Assembly (NCBI RefSeq): GCF_024746815.1 | Contig: NZ_CP080525.1 | Span: forward strand, 186,001 to 250,000 | Direction of reading: 5' to 3' | DNA: 64,000 nucleotides | Source of the DNA: Mesorhizobium sp. AR07 | GTDB lineage: Bacteria > Pseudomonadota > Alphaproteobacteria > Rhizobiales > Rhizobiaceae | Shown here: one piece after another, positions 8,499-17,562 of the stretch | How the letters are laid out: every line of letters begins with the position of its first letter | Position numbering within the stretch: position 1 is the stretch's first letter | Notes under the pieces: generated by a model | Told to the model about the DNA's origin: nothing | Database searches by the model: none | The model's input: only the letters and a program-made list of their open reading frames with translations | Made by a program: the position numbers and the translations under genes

Positions 8499-9676
8499 AC
8501 GCGGTAGCCAAGATAGACGAGAAGGTAACCGAGCTGGAAATGGAAGCGCCGGCGCAGCCGGCCGCAGCCCCGGTGGCGGTTGCTCCTCCTGTACAGCCGG
8601 CCCCGGCGCCGGTAAAGAAGAAGCGCCGGCTGGGTCGCTCTCTGCTGATGATTGCATTGCCTGCGGCCCTGGCTGTCGGCGGCGGTTACGTATGGGTCAC
8701 CGGCGGCCGCTACCAGGAGACGGAAAACGCCAACCTGCAGCAGGCCAAGGTGTCGATCGCTTCCGACACGGCCGGCCGCATCGTCCAGGTCGACATTGCC
8801 GACAACCAGCTGGTCAAGCGGGGCGACGTGCTGTTTGCCATCGACCCCGAGCCCTACAGGATCGCATTGGCCCAGGCCGACGCGGCGGTTGCGGTTGCAC
8901 GGGTCGGAATTGAGCAGCTGCGCGCAGCCTACAGCCAGGCGATGGCTCAACAGAAGTCCGACGCCAGCGAGGTCGCCTTCGCCCAGTCGCAATTCGACCG
9001 CGCCGCCGACCTCGCCCAGAAGGGCATCAACGCCAAGTCGTCGCTGGATCAGGCCAAGAACGATCTCGACAAGGCCAAGCAGCAGTTGGCCGTTGCCGAG
9101 CAAGGCATCATCAGCGCCAGGGCTGCACTTGCCGGCAACCCCGACATCGAGACCGACAAGCACCCGACCGTGATGGCCGCGCTCGCCGCGCGCGACAAGG
9201 CGGCCTACAATCTGGCGCAGACCACGGTCAAGGCGCCGGCCGACGGCGTCGTCAGCCAGGCCTCTTCGTTCAAGGTCGGTCAGTATGTCGGTTCCGGCAC
9301 GCCGCTGTTTTCGCTGGTCGAGACCGGCGACACCTGGATCGAGGCCAATTTCAAGGAAACCCAGCTGACCCATATGACGCCGGGCCAGAAGGCCGAGATC
9401 GTGGTCGACACCTATCCGGGGCGCACCTTCGAGGCGACGGTCAAGGCGATCGGTGCCGGCACGGGTGCGGAGTTCTCCTTGCTGCCGGCGCAGAACGCCA
9501 CCGGCAACTGGGTCAAGGTCACGCAGCGTATTCCGGTGCGCCTGGAGCTGATTGACGCCGACGCCAAGATGGCGCTGCGCACCGGCATGAGCGCGGCCGT
9601 CACCGTCGACACCGGCGTTGCCCGCGGGTTTCCCGCGATATTCGGTCACGCCACGGCTGGCGAGGCGGCGAAGTAA
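8495..9676 (+). CDS. emrA: HlyD/EmrA-type membrane fusion protein
   Basis: A 393-residue periplasmic adaptor linking an inner-membrane MFS pump to an outer-membrane channel. It has a Pro/Ala-rich cytoplasmic tail, a single membrane anchor near residues 49-68 (SLLMIALPAALAVGGGYVWV), a biotinyl-lipoyl-like domain split by a coiled-coil hairpin (~110-220), and a second lipoyl half with APADGVVSQASSFKVGQYV. It is coupled to marR by ATGA. The partner pump lies 310 bases downstream, with a structured element in the gap, which is unusual for this pair. Confidence 0.9.
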   Translation: MNAVAKIDEKVTELEMEAPAQPAAAPVAVAPPVQPAPAPVKKKRRLGRSLLMIALPAALAVGGGYVWVTGGRYQETENANLQQAKVSIASDTAGRIVQVDIADNQLVKRGDVLFAIDPEPYRIALAQADAAVAVARVGIEQLRAAYSQAMAQQKSDASEVAFAQSQFDRAADLAQKGINAKSSLDQAKNDLDKAKQQLAVAEQGIISARAALAGNPDIETDKHPTVMAALAARDKAAYNLAQTTVKAPADGVVSQASSFKVGQYVGSGTPLFSLVETGDTWIEANFKETQLTHMTPGQKAEIVVDTYPGRTFEATVKAIGAGTGAEFSLLPAQNATGNWVKVTQRIPVRLELIDADAKMALRTGMSAAVTVDTGVARGFPAIFGHATAGEAAK

Positions 9677-9826
9677 TCGGCGGAAGCCCGCGGGGAACCA
9701 AGCGGGTGGAAGCAAGTAGCAGGGATTGGTCTGATGGGAGGAGTGAGAAGGATCAGCATCTAGGCCGAGCTACATCGCGGCTTGACCGAAATCTGAAATC
9801 TTCGACACGGAACCGTCGGTCCTCAT

Positions 9827-9945
9827 GTTTCCGGGCGGCAGGCATCCGCTCATCAGAGACTTTCGGTCGATGTAACCCCCACATCGATAAATCGCGTCCC
9901 ACCGCGATGAAGGTCTCTCAACGGAAGGCGTTGCCGCCCGGAAAC
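9827..9945 (+). ncRNA. Structured intergenic element between emrA and emrB (four-stem fold)
   Basis: The gap 9677-9986 has no gene but folds strikingly. An outer stem pairs GTTTCCGGGCGGCA (9827-9840) with TGCCGCCCGGAAAC (9932-9945), 14 perfect pairs. A middle stem pairs AGAGACTTT (9855-9863) with AAGGTCTCT (9910-9918), with one G-T pair. It encloses two perfect hairpins: TCGATGT/ACATCGA (9867-9887, loop AACCCCC) and ATCGCG/CGCGAT (9891-9908, loop TCCCAC). This is a three-way junction. It could be an attenuator or processing site for emrB, an independent small RNA, or a palindromic repeat. Strand is assumed from the operon. No Rfam family was recognised. Confidence 0.55.
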
Positions 9946-9986
9946 CCGTTGTACACGTTTTCGTTACCTGCTGGAAGTTCTTTGCC

Positions 9987-11519
9987 ATGAGCGCGCCTGA
10001 ACCCTTCAAAGAAGTGCCGCATCGCGGCCTGATCACGGTCGCGCTCATGCTGGCGACGATCATGCAGGCGCTGGACACGACGATCGCCAACGTCGCGCTG
10101 CCGACCATGACCGGCGATCTCGGCGCCTCCCCTGACAACATCAACTGGGTGTTGACCTCCTACATCGTTGCCGCCGCCATCATGACGCCGGTCACCGGCT
10201 GGCTCGCCGACCGCTTCGGCCGCAAGGAACTGTTCCTGACGGCGGTGGTCGGCTTCACCGTGTTCTCGATGCTGTGCGGCATCGCCTGGAGCCTGGAGAC
10301 CATGGTCTTCTTCCGGCTGATGCAAGGCGTGTTCGGCGCCGCGATCGTGCCGCTGTCGCAGACCTTCCTGCTCGACATCAACCCCAGGGAGCGCCACGGC
10401 CAGGCGATGGCCATCTGGGGCGCCGGCATCATGCTGGGTCCAATTCTAGGCCCGACCCTCGGCGGCTGGCTGACCGAGAACTTCAACTGGCGCTGGGTGT
10501 TCTTCATCAACCTGCCGGTCGGCATCATCGCCTTCCTCGGCATGGCCGCCTATTTGCCGGCCGTTGCCCGGCGCGTGCGCGGTTTCGATTTCTTCGGCTT
10601 CGCCATGATATCGCTCGGCGTCGGCGCGCTTCAGCTGCTGCTCGATCGCGGCGGCGAGGTCGACTGGTTTTCCTCGGTCGAGATCTGGGTCGAGCTTGGT
10701 CTTTCGCTAACCGGCTTCTGGGTGTTCATCATTCACACGATGACGGCGGAACATCCCTTCATCGACCCCAAGATCTTCCTCGACCGCAATTTCGTGACCG
10801 GGCTGGCGTTCATCTTCGTCATGGGTGTGCTCATCCTGGCAAGCATGTCGCTGCTGCCGCCAATGCTGTCGACCATCTTCGGCTATCCGACCGTCACCAT
10901 CGGCATCGTCATGGGGCCACGCGGCGTCGGCACCATGATTTCGATGCTCGTCGTCGGGCGGCTCATGAGCAAGATCGACGCCAGGATCCTCGTCGTCATC
11001 GGCTTTCTCCTGACCGCGCAATCGCTCTACACCATGTCCAGCTTCACGCCGCAGATGGACAACTGGCTGATCATCAGCTCCGGCGTCATCCAGGGGCTGG
11101 GAATGGGAATGGTGTTCGTGCCGCTGTCGACCGTGGCCTTCGCCACGCTTGACGTGCGGTTCCGCACCGATGCCACGGCCTTGTTCAGCCTGGTGCGCAA
11201 TCTTGGCTCGTCCATCGGTGTATCGGTCGTGACGGTTCTGCTGGTGCGCAACACGCAGGTCAATCACACCGAGCTTTCCGCCTTCATCAACCCGTTCAAC
11301 CCCAATCTGTGGGCGGTCTCTCCGGCCGCCGCGAGCGGCGATCCAATGGCGCTTTCGCAGGTGGACCGCATGGTCAATCTCCAGGCGATGATGATCTCTT
11401 ACGTCAATGACTTCAAAATTCTGATGGTTATGACGCTGCTTGCCATCCCGTTTGTTTTCCTGCTGCGCAAGCCAAAGCAGGCGCCGGTCGGCGGCGCACC
11501 AGCCGCGCATATGGACTAA
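9987..11519 (+). CDS. emrB: DHA2-family MFS multidrug transporter, EmrB-like
   Basis: A 510-residue proton antiporter with about 14 membrane segments, the length and topology of the DHA2 (EmrB/QacA) family. Motif A is visible as GWLADRFGRKELF near residue 71. Motif C is likely GAGIMLGPILGPTLGGW near residue 147. With the adaptor it should export lipophilic drugs, uncouplers or plant phenolics across both membranes. The start ATG at 9987 gives MSAPEPFKEVPHRG, a usual short cytoplasmic N-terminus. The outer-membrane partner is not in the window. Confidence 0.9.
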   Translation: MSAPEPFKEVPHRGLITVALMLATIMQALDTTIANVALPTMTGDLGASPDNINWVLTSYIVAAAIMTPVTGWLADRFGRKELFLTAVVGFTVFSMLCGIAWSLETMVFFRLMQGVFGAAIVPLSQTFLLDINPRERHGQAMAIWGAGIMLGPILGPTLGGWLTENFNWRWVFFINLPVGIIAFLGMAAYLPAVARRVRGFDFFGFAMISLGVGALQLLLDRGGEVDWFSSVEIWVELGLSLTGFWVFIIHTMTAEHPFIDPKIFLDRNFVTGLAFIFVMGVLILASMSLLPPMLSTIFGYPTVTIGIVMGPRGVGTMISMLVVGRLMSKIDARILVVIGFLLTAQSLYTMSSFTPQMDNWLIISSGVIQGLGMGMVFVPLSTVAFATLDVRFRTDATALFSLVRNLGSSIGVSVVTVLLVRNTQVNHTELSAFINPFNPNLWAVSPAAASGDPMALSQVDRMVNLQAMMISYVNDFKILMVMTLLAIPFVFLLRKPKQAPVGGAPAAHMD

Positions 11520-11917
11520 TACTTGTCGCCCTTGAGGTTGTAAGTCTCCATGGCAACCAGCCTGGAGATCATGATCATGCAGCCTGCATTCCCGGTGTTC
11601 GATCTCGGCGGTTCGAAACTCCGGCACCGAGGAGAAAAAGGCGCTCGGCGCCGAAGTTCAAGGCGACGACCAATTAGGGCTAGGCGCGGGTCATGTTGCG
11701 GCGGTTGTCGGCCGAATTCATCCTGGTATTGAAGAATACTGAGTCCGGAAGATCAAAAGAGGTTCGAGAACAGCCCTTGGCTTCAGGTATCCAGGCTCCA
11801 TGGCGCCGATTTCGATCCGATTCATCTGTCATTAGTATCTCGGTAACACTATGGGCGGACTTTCCGTCTGCAAGCGATTGGTATTTTTTCCTAGACACCA
11901 AATCGGAGGAACTCTGT
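11520..11917. other. 398-bp non-coding gap between emrB and the GGDEF-EAL gene
   Basis: No convincing gene is present. The frame of the next gene is open from 11693, but codon quality is poor and no ribosome-binding site supports those starts. The gap holds a probable CAP-domain remnant on the minus strand (11692-11740), a short TCTCCA/TGGAGA inverted repeat near 11547-11567, and the leader of the GGDEF-EAL gene with an AT-rich stretch at 11880-11900. Confidence 0.5.
11692..11740 (-). pseudogene. Remnant of a CAP-domain (SCP-like) gene
   Basis: On the minus strand this reads FNTRMNSADNRRNM. The intact CAP lipoprotein 3 kb away has FDIWVNSPGHRRNM at the matching place, nine of fourteen residues identical. 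The nucleotide alignment with 14759-14800 is also clear (ATGTTGCGGCG, CGAATT and other blocks). No CAP homology could be followed on either side. It looks like debris from a second CAP gene on the same strand. Confidence 0.4.
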
Positions 11918-14599
11918 TTGGTCACGAAATCATCCAGGCTAGCTGCCGAGGAGCCCGAGTCGACCAGTCTGGCCGTACTGGCAAAACTGGCGACGGCTTC
12001 CTACGAAACCCTTGAGCACGAGCTTCGGGCTACGATCGTCGAACTCGAAGGGCAGGCGCTCCGATTCAAGACGTTGATAGACAATATCTCGCAAGGCATC
12101 TGCTTTTTCGACGCCGATGAACGGCTGATCCTGTCCAACCGCCGCTATGCGGAGATCTACCGCATCGCGCCCGAGCAATTGCAGCCGGGCCTGACACTGG
12201 GTGAAATCGTCGAACGCCGCGTCGCTGCCGGGACATCCGCCATGGCTGCCGACGCCTATCTCGCATTGGCCCGGTCGGTCAATTCGAGTACCACTTCAAG
12301 GGTCTGGACCGCCAACCTCGCCGACGGCCGGACAATTCAGGTCTGCCATCAACCTATGCCCGACGGCGGCTGGGTTTCCGCCCATGAGGACATTACAGAA
12401 CTCACTGCGAATCGTCTGATTGCGGACGAGCGCATCTCGCTGCAAACGCTGATCGACTGGGTACCCGGCTATCTGTGGGTCAAGGACACCGAAAGCCGCT
12501 TCGTCGTGGTCAACAAGGCCCTTGCGTCCGACAGTGGCCGGGAGAAGACAAGCGACATGATCGGCTTGACCGATTTCGATCTCCATGCCCCCGAACTTGC
12601 GCAGAAATTTCGCCTCATCGAGCAAAATGTCCTCAACAGCGGACAACCGATGATCGACGAGGAAGAATTTGTTGTCGATGCTTCGGGCGTCGGCAAGTGG
12701 CTCTCGTCGACGAAGGTTCCGCTGCGCAATGTTCAAAATGAGATCTTCGGTCTGGTTGGCATCGCCCACGACATCACTGCCCGCAAGCAAGCCGACGTCC
12801 TCCGTAACGGGCAAGCGCAAATCTTGGAAATGATCGCTATGAGCGCTCCGCTCGAGGACGTGCTCGACCGCCTCATGCGCCTCGTGGAATCCCAGCTGAC
12901 GGGCATATTCGGTTCCGTCTTGCTGCTCGACAAGGACGGCAGTCACTTGCGGCACGGCGCGGCGCCAAGCTTGGTGAAAGACTATACGAACGCCATCGAC
13001 GGGATCGCCATCGGTCCCAAGGTGGGATCCTGCGGGACCGCCGTCTACAGGCGGGAGCCTGTCATTGTCGCCGACATCATGCGCGATCCGCTGTGGGAGG
13101 ATTACCGCGAACTGGTGGCGGCCTATGGCTATCGCTCGTGCTGGTCGACCCCGATTCTGTCGCATCAGGGCGCGGTGATGGGTGTCTTTGCGATGTATTC
13201 GATGACGGTGCGCGAACCGGCCGAGGCCGAGACCCGGCTGATTGATTTCACGACCCGCATCGCCGGAATCGCAATTGAGCGCAAACTGGCTGAAGATCAG
13301 ATCCACTTCATGGCCAACCATGATGTGCTTACCGGGCTTCCCAATCGCGCCTTGCTGGAGGACCGGCTTTCTCAAGCGATCTTGTACGCGCAGCGATACG
13401 ATCGCTGGGTGACGGTGGTGTTCATCGATCTGGACAACTTCAAGCTCGTCAATGACACGCTCGGCCACAATGCCGGAGACGAACTCCTGAAGATTGTCGC
13501 CAGCCGTATGGTCGAATGCGTAAGGGCGACCGACACCGTCGTGCGACTTGGTGGCGATGAATTTGTCATCGTGCTGTTCGACCAGCCCACGAATGTCGAT
13601 CTCATCTCAGAGACTTTGCAAAAGGTCCGCACAGCGATTGCCGAGCCGGTTCATCTTGGAGAGCATCGGCTGAGGGCGACAGCCAGCATCGGAATCGCAA
13701 ACTATCCCAAGGATGGGGCGCGCCCGGATACGCTCCTGGCCAACGCCGATGCAGCCATGTATCGGGCGAAGGAATTCGGCCGCGACAATTTCCAGTTTTA
13801 CGCTCCCGAATTCAACTCGAGGGCTCATGAGAAATTCGTGCTTCAGGAGGAATTGCGAAACGCCTTAGCCCGTTCGGAATTCACCCTTCTCTATCAACCG
13901 CAAGTCGATCTTCGGTCTGGGCAGGTCTTTGCGGTCGAAGCGTTGATACGCTGGAACCATCCGATACAGGGCGTGGTGGCGCCGATCACGTTCATTCCGA
14001 CGGCCGAGGAGACAGGTCTGATCGTGCCGATCGGCGACTGGGTTCTGCATGAAGCCTGCCGACAGAACAAGGCCTGGCAGGATGCGGGTCTGCCGCCGAT
14101 GACGGTCTGTGTGAATGTGTCGGCGCGGCAATTCAGGGAAAGGAACCTAGTCGGCCGTGTCGTCAACGCGCTTAGGGACAGCGGTCTGGAGGCCAGATAT
14201 CTCGAACTGGAGGTGACCGAAAGCCTTATCATGCAGGATATCGAATTGGCGGTCGCAACGATGAACGAGTTGCAGGGCCTGGGCGTTCAGATCGCGATCG
14301 ACGATTTCGGAACGGGCTATTCCAGCCTCAGTGCACTCAAGACCTTTCCAGTTGCGCGGCTAAAGATCGATAAGTCTTTCATCAACGACGTCGCCGACGA
14401 CGAAAACGATCAGGCTGTTGCCAGCGCCGTGATTTCGTTGGGTCAAAAGCTGAATATGAGGGTTATTGCCGAGGGCGTCGAAACCGACGATCAGGTGGCC
14501 TTCCTGCTCAAAAACAATTGCGATGAAATGCAGGGCTATCATTTCAGCAAACCGGTCTCCGCGCGGGACATCGAGAATTTGCTCAACCACAAGGATTGA
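11918..14599 (+). CDS. PAS-PAS-GAF-GGDEF-EAL cyclic-di-GMP signalling protein
   Basis: An 893-residue cytoplasmic protein with no membrane segment. I chose the TTG at 11918 because GGAGGA sits at 11905-11910; the frame continues upstream to 11693 without such a signal. Domains in order: PAS ~50-165 (LIDNISQGICFFDADERL), PAS ~173-290 (VPGYLWVKDTESRFVVVN), GAF ~310-460, GGDEF with an intact RLGGDEFVIV near 545, and EAL with VEALIRWNHP near 675 plus DDFGTGYSSL. Both catalytic motifs are intact, so synthesis and breakdown of cyclic-di-GMP are both possible, gated by the sensor domains. It stands alone. Confidence 0.88.
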   Translation: MVTKSSRLAAEEPESTSLAVLAKLATASYETLEHELRATIVELEGQALRFKTLIDNISQGICFFDADERLILSNRRYAEIYRIAPEQLQPGLTLGEIVERRVAAGTSAMAADAYLALARSVNSSTTSRVWTANLADGRTIQVCHQPMPDGGWVSAHEDITELTANRLIADERISLQTLIDWVPGYLWVKDTESRFVVVNKALASDSGREKTSDMIGLTDFDLHAPELAQKFRLIEQNVLNSGQPMIDEEEFVVDASGVGKWLSSTKVPLRNVQNEIFGLVGIAHDITARKQADVLRNGQAQILEMIAMSAPLEDVLDRLMRLVESQLTGIFGSVLLLDKDGSHLRHGAAPSLVKDYTNAIDGIAIGPKVGSCGTAVYRREPVIVADIMRDPLWEDYRELVAAYGYRSCWSTPILSHQGAVMGVFAMYSMTVREPAEAETRLIDFTTRIAGIAIERKLAEDQIHFMANHDVLTGLPNRALLEDRLSQAILYAQRYDRWVTVVFIDLDNFKLVNDTLGHNAGDELLKIVASRMVECVRATDTVVRLGGDEFVIVLFDQPTNVDLISETLQKVRTAIAEPVHLGEHRLRATASIGIANYPKDGARPDTLLANADAAMYRAKEFGRDNFQFYAPEFNSRAHEKFVLQEELRNALARSEFTLLYQPQVDLRSGQVFAVEALIRWNHPIQGVVAPITFIPTAEETGLIVPIGDWVLHEACRQNKAWQDAGLPPMTVCVNVSARQFRERNLVGRVVNALRDSGLEARYLELEVTESLIMQDIELAVATMNELQGLGVQIAIDDFGTGYSSLSALKTFPVARLKIDKSFINDVADDENDQAVASAVISLGQKLNMRVIAEGVETDDQVAFLLKNNCDEMQGYHFSKPVSARDIENLLNHKD

Positions 14600-14667
14600 C
14601 GGATCAGCCATCGGACTCCCGCGCAGCTTGACGAAGAAGACAGCGGCCGACGGCGACACGCCTGCTC

Positions 14668-15207
14668 TTATTTCCCGAGCACAAGGCTCCAATAGCGCAG
14701 AGCGCTGTCGCGGCCGTCGCGCACATAGGCAAGGCCAAAGCGGGTGAAGCGCGGGTCGAGCATGTTGCGGCGATGGCCGGGCGAATTGACCCATATGTCG
14801 AACAGTTTCTGCTGGTCGAAGCGGCCCTCGGCGATGTTCTCGGCGGCCGCACCGGCGATGCGATTGTCCTTGGCGCGCGAAGCAAAGTCCTTGCCCCAGC
14901 CGGTGGTGTGGCTCATGCGACGGCGCTGCGCCATGTAGCCGGCCTGCTGCAGGGCGGCCTGCTCGAGCTGCGGGTCGGGAGCCAGCGGTGGGAGCCCCGC
15001 CGAAGCGCGGATGCTGGCCAGCGTGCCGGTGGCAGATGAGGAGACGCCGGCGCCTTCGCCGGTCGGCAGCGAAACGGTGCCGCAGGCGGCGAGCCCGGCG
15101 AGGGCCGCGAGGCCGATCAGCAGCATACGCCTGTTCGGTGCCTGGCGCGGTTCGACGGAATGGGAATGGGTGGCAGGGGTCATTCCTGTCTGAATAGTCG
15201 CGATCAT
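14668..15207 (-). CDS. CAP-domain (SCP/PR-1-like) lipoprotein
   Basis: A 179-residue secreted protein. After a short N-terminal tail it has a lipoprotein signal (NRRMLLIGLAALAGLAAC, lipobox LAAC), then a CAP domain from about residue 55. Typical CAP elements are present: RMSHTTGW, AAAENIAEG, FDIWVNSPGHRRNML and the closing YWSLVLGK. CAP proteins bind lipids or sterols, or act as weak proteases; the role in bacteria is mostly unknown. The ATG at 15207 lacks a good ribosome-binding site, and 15183 is an alternative. A degraded relative lies at 11692. Confidence 0.82.
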   Translation of the reverse strand: MIATIQTGMTPATHSHSVEPRQAPNRRMLLIGLAALAGLAACGTVSLPTGEGAGVSSSATGTLASIRASAGLPPLAPDPQLEQAALQQAGYMAQRRRMSHTTGWGKDFASRAKDNRIAGAAAENIAEGRFDQQKLFDIWVNSPGHRRNMLDPRFTRFGLAYVRDGRDSALRYWSLVLGK

Positions 15208-15336
15208 GGCTTTTGACGGGCAAGCGGTGAAAATTACGCGAGAGCCCAATTACGTTGGTTTTCGCGAAATGCATCGCGCAGTGTTGAAGCGCCTTGGGCG
15301 GAGCCGCACGGTTCGGGCTGCCTGCGCATTGCCTGG

Positions 15337-15702
15337 CTAAGCTGCGGTGCCGAGATTCGTTTCCAACGCAGATGGAACTCGGCCCGCCCGGTCGCCTTCG
15401 GTCCGTTCCCACCAGGAGCCCAGCGCGTCGATGAGCGGCACAAGCTTGCGGCCCGGCGCAGTCAGCTCATAGTCGACGTGCAAGGGATAGCCCGAGCGTG
15501 CCGTTCGCCGCACGATTCCGGCGTCCTCCAGCTTGCGCAATTCCAGCGCCAGAATGCGGTGCGACACGGTTGGGTTGTCGCGCCTCAGGTCGCTGAACCG
15601 CTTGGTGCCGTCCTTGAGGTAGTAGAGCAGCAAGGTGGGCCAGCGACCGCTGAGCACACGCATTGTCTCTTCGATCGGGCAGCGTGAGACGACGTCTTTC
15701 AT
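15337..15702 (-). CDS. HxlR-family transcriptional regulator
   Basis: A 121-residue winged-helix protein starting MKDVVSRCPIEETMRVLSGRW, where the Cys near the N-terminus is the redox-sensing position in several HxlR proteins. The family core is visible (FSDLRRDNPTVSHRILALELRKLEDAGIVRR then a YELTAPGRKL wing). The ATG at 15702 has AGGA seven bases upstream; the longer frame to 15750 crosses the promoter. It is divergent from the glutathione-transferase-like gene at 15809, whose expression it probably controls, as HxlR proteins often regulate adjacent detoxification genes. Confidence 0.9.
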   Translation of the reverse strand: MKDVVSRCPIEETMRVLSGRWPTLLLYYLKDGTKRFSDLRRDNPTVSHRILALELRKLEDAGIVRRTARSGYPLHVDYELTAPGRKLVPLIDALGSWWERTEGDRAGRVPSALETNLGTAA

Positions 15703-15729
15703 CGGTGAATCCTGGTTACAGAATTGTGC

Positions 15730-15738
15730 GTAATTTAC
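15730..15738. promoter_or_regulatory. Small palindrome in the HxlR/GST divergent promoter
   Basis: GTAATTTAC is a 4-1-4 palindrome midway between the divergent HxlR and GST starts. HxlR proteins commonly bind short GTAxxxTAC-type palindromes, so this is a candidate operator. The site is short, so chance occurrence is possible. Confidence 0.4.
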
Positions 15739-15808
15739 TTGGGGCGACAAGCGGTTAGGGTCAAGTTTCGCTGCGCGGCGTGATCCCTTAAATCATGGAA
15801 GAAAACAA

Positions 15809-16513
15809 ATGGAACCTATCCTCCTTTATGGCTTCCCGGCGGGAAGCTCGATGGGGCTCGTCGCCGCCTTTGAACGCGTCGGGCAACCCTACCGCCTGTG
15901 TCGTGTCGACATGCTCGCCGACATGAAGAACGACGCTTATGCCAGCATCAATGGCCGTCAGGAAACACCGGTTTTGATCACTGACGAAGGCACAGTGCTC
16001 ACCGAAACCATGGCCATCGCGGCATGGCTCGAAGCCCGCGACACGCAACGTCGGATCAGCTACGACCCCCGCTCGCCGCAAGCCGACCGCATGCATCAGT
16101 TGATGGCCTTCGTGAACACCGGTTTCACCGCCGCCTTCAGCCCGCTGTGGGTGGCATTTGAGATGGCTGAGGCTGAACCGGCGCTGAAGGCGACGTTGCG
16201 CGACTTTGGCCGCAAGGCCGTTACCGAACGCCACGGCCGCCTTGAAGCGATGATCGGCGATACGGACTTTCTGGTCGGCGATAGGCTGACGCTGGCGGAT
16301 GCCACGCTGATTGGTGTGGCGCGCTGGGCGGAATTCCACCAGGCGATCGATGGAGCTGCCTATCCCAAGCTGTCCGGGTTGCGCCGCCGCATAGAAGCCG
16401 ATCCGGCCGTGCGATACGCGCTGGCTGTCGAGGACGGCGAAAAGCCGGCGGGTTCGGGCGCGTGCCTTGGTCATGTCCCGCTGGCCGAGGTGATCGATCG
16501 CTTCGCTGCTTAG
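15809..16513 (+). CDS. Glutathione S-transferase family protein
   Basis: A 234-residue protein with a thioredoxin-like N-terminal domain (MEPILLYGFPAGSSMGLVAAFE; QETPVLITDEG is the cis-proline loop; LTETMAIAAWLE the glutathione gamma-glutamyl site). An all-helical C-terminal domain carries DFLVGDRLTLADATL, the N-capping box/hydrophobic staple of GST folds. It probably conjugates or reduces small electrophiles in the cytoplasm; the substrate is unknown. The position opposite an HxlR regulator suggests induction by a reactive compound. Confidence 0.85.
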   Translation: MEPILLYGFPAGSSMGLVAAFERVGQPYRLCRVDMLADMKNDAYASINGRQETPVLITDEGTVLTETMAIAAWLEARDTQRRISYDPRSPQADRMHQLMAFVNTGFTAAFSPLWVAFEMAEAEPALKATLRDFGRKAVTERHGRLEAMIGDTDFLVGDRLTLADATLIGVARWAEFHQAIDGAAYPKLSGLRRRIEADPAVRYALAVEDGEKPAGSGACLGHVPLAEVIDRFAA

Positions 16514-16727
16514 CTTCTGTCAAGTGATCAGCCGCGCGGCGCCAATGTACAGGTGCCGCCCGGCGCCAAAGTCTGTTTCCATCCGGTGTAAAATTCGTCC
16601 AGAGATCACCCGGTCCATGGACTTGGCGACAACCGGCCCTAAATCGACTAGGATAACGCCTGTACGAGAAGTGGCAGCTAGGGCGGCCATCCAGGCGGTG
16701 ACCGCCCCGACACACGGGAGGAAGGTT

Positions 16728-17552
16728 ATGGCCGGCTTTCATGTCATGGCGGACGCACGCGGGATGCATGTGCAGCCCACGGTGCGTAGCATCACCACGG
16801 CGGATCTCGGGGATGCGCTGCGCCTCGGTTTCGAGGATTTCTGGGCAAAACCGTCGCATTACGTGTTCCTGTGCCTGATTTACCCCGTTGTCGGCCTGAT
16901 CCTGACGCGATGGACCTCTGGCGCCAACGCCATCCAGCTCATCTATCCCCTGATGTCGGGGTTCGCTCTGGTCGGCCCGTTTGCCGCCATCGGCCTTTAC
17001 GAGATCAGCCGCCGGCGGGAGCTCGGCATGAACACCTCCTGGCGGCATGCCCTCGACGTGCGCCGCTCGCCGGCGATCCCGTCGATCGTGGTGATCGGCA
17101 TCATGCTGGTGGCGCTGTTCCTGTTGTGGCTCTACACCGCGCAGTCGATCTACACGGGCCTGTTCGGCGACCAGCCGCCGGCATCGATCGGCAGCTTTGT
17201 CCGCGAGGTGCTGACGACCGGCAAGGGCTGGACGCTGATCCTCGCCGGCAATGCCGCCGGTCTCGTCTTCGCCGTGGTTGTGCTCGCCACCACCGTGGTT
17301 GCCTTCCCGCTGCTGCTCGACCGCGATGTCGGCGTCGTTTCGGCCATCGAGACCTCGACGCGCGCCGTGATGACAAACCCGCTGCAGATGGCACTGTGGG
17401 GTTTGCTGGTCGCCGTGCTGCTGGTGATCGGCTCGATCCCGCTGTTTGCTGGGCTCGCCGTGGTCATGCCGGTGCTCGGCCATGCCACCTGGCACCTCTA
17501 CCGCAAGGTGGTCGAGCCGGAGCGGGCGCAGCAAATCCGGCGACCGATGTAA
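16728..17552 (+). CDS. DUF2189 integral membrane protein
   Basis: A 274-residue protein with six hydrophobic segments. I chose the ATG at 16728 because GGGAGGAAGG lies just ahead; the frame to 16524 is open but non-coding in character. The sequence pattern (VRSITTADLGDALRLGFEDFW, LYEISRRRELG, PLLLDRDVGVVSAIETS) is that of DUF2189, a conserved proteobacterial inner-membrane family of unknown function sometimes called a cytochrome c oxidase subunit I-like protein. It converges on the LysE gene with only 10 bases between stops. Confidence 0.85.
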   Translation: MAGFHVMADARGMHVQPTVRSITTADLGDALRLGFEDFWAKPSHYVFLCLIYPVVGLILTRWTSGANAIQLIYPLMSGFALVGPFAAIGLYEISRRRELGMNTSWRHALDVRRSPAIPSIVVIGIMLVALFLLWLYTAQSIYTGLFGDQPPASIGSFVREVLTTGKGWTLILAGNAAGLVFAVVVLATTVVAFPLLLDRDVGVVSAIETSTRAVMTNPLQMALWGLLVAVLLVIGSIPLFAGLAVVMPVLGHATWHLYRKVVEPERAQQIRRPM

Positions 17553-17562
17553 GGAACCACTC

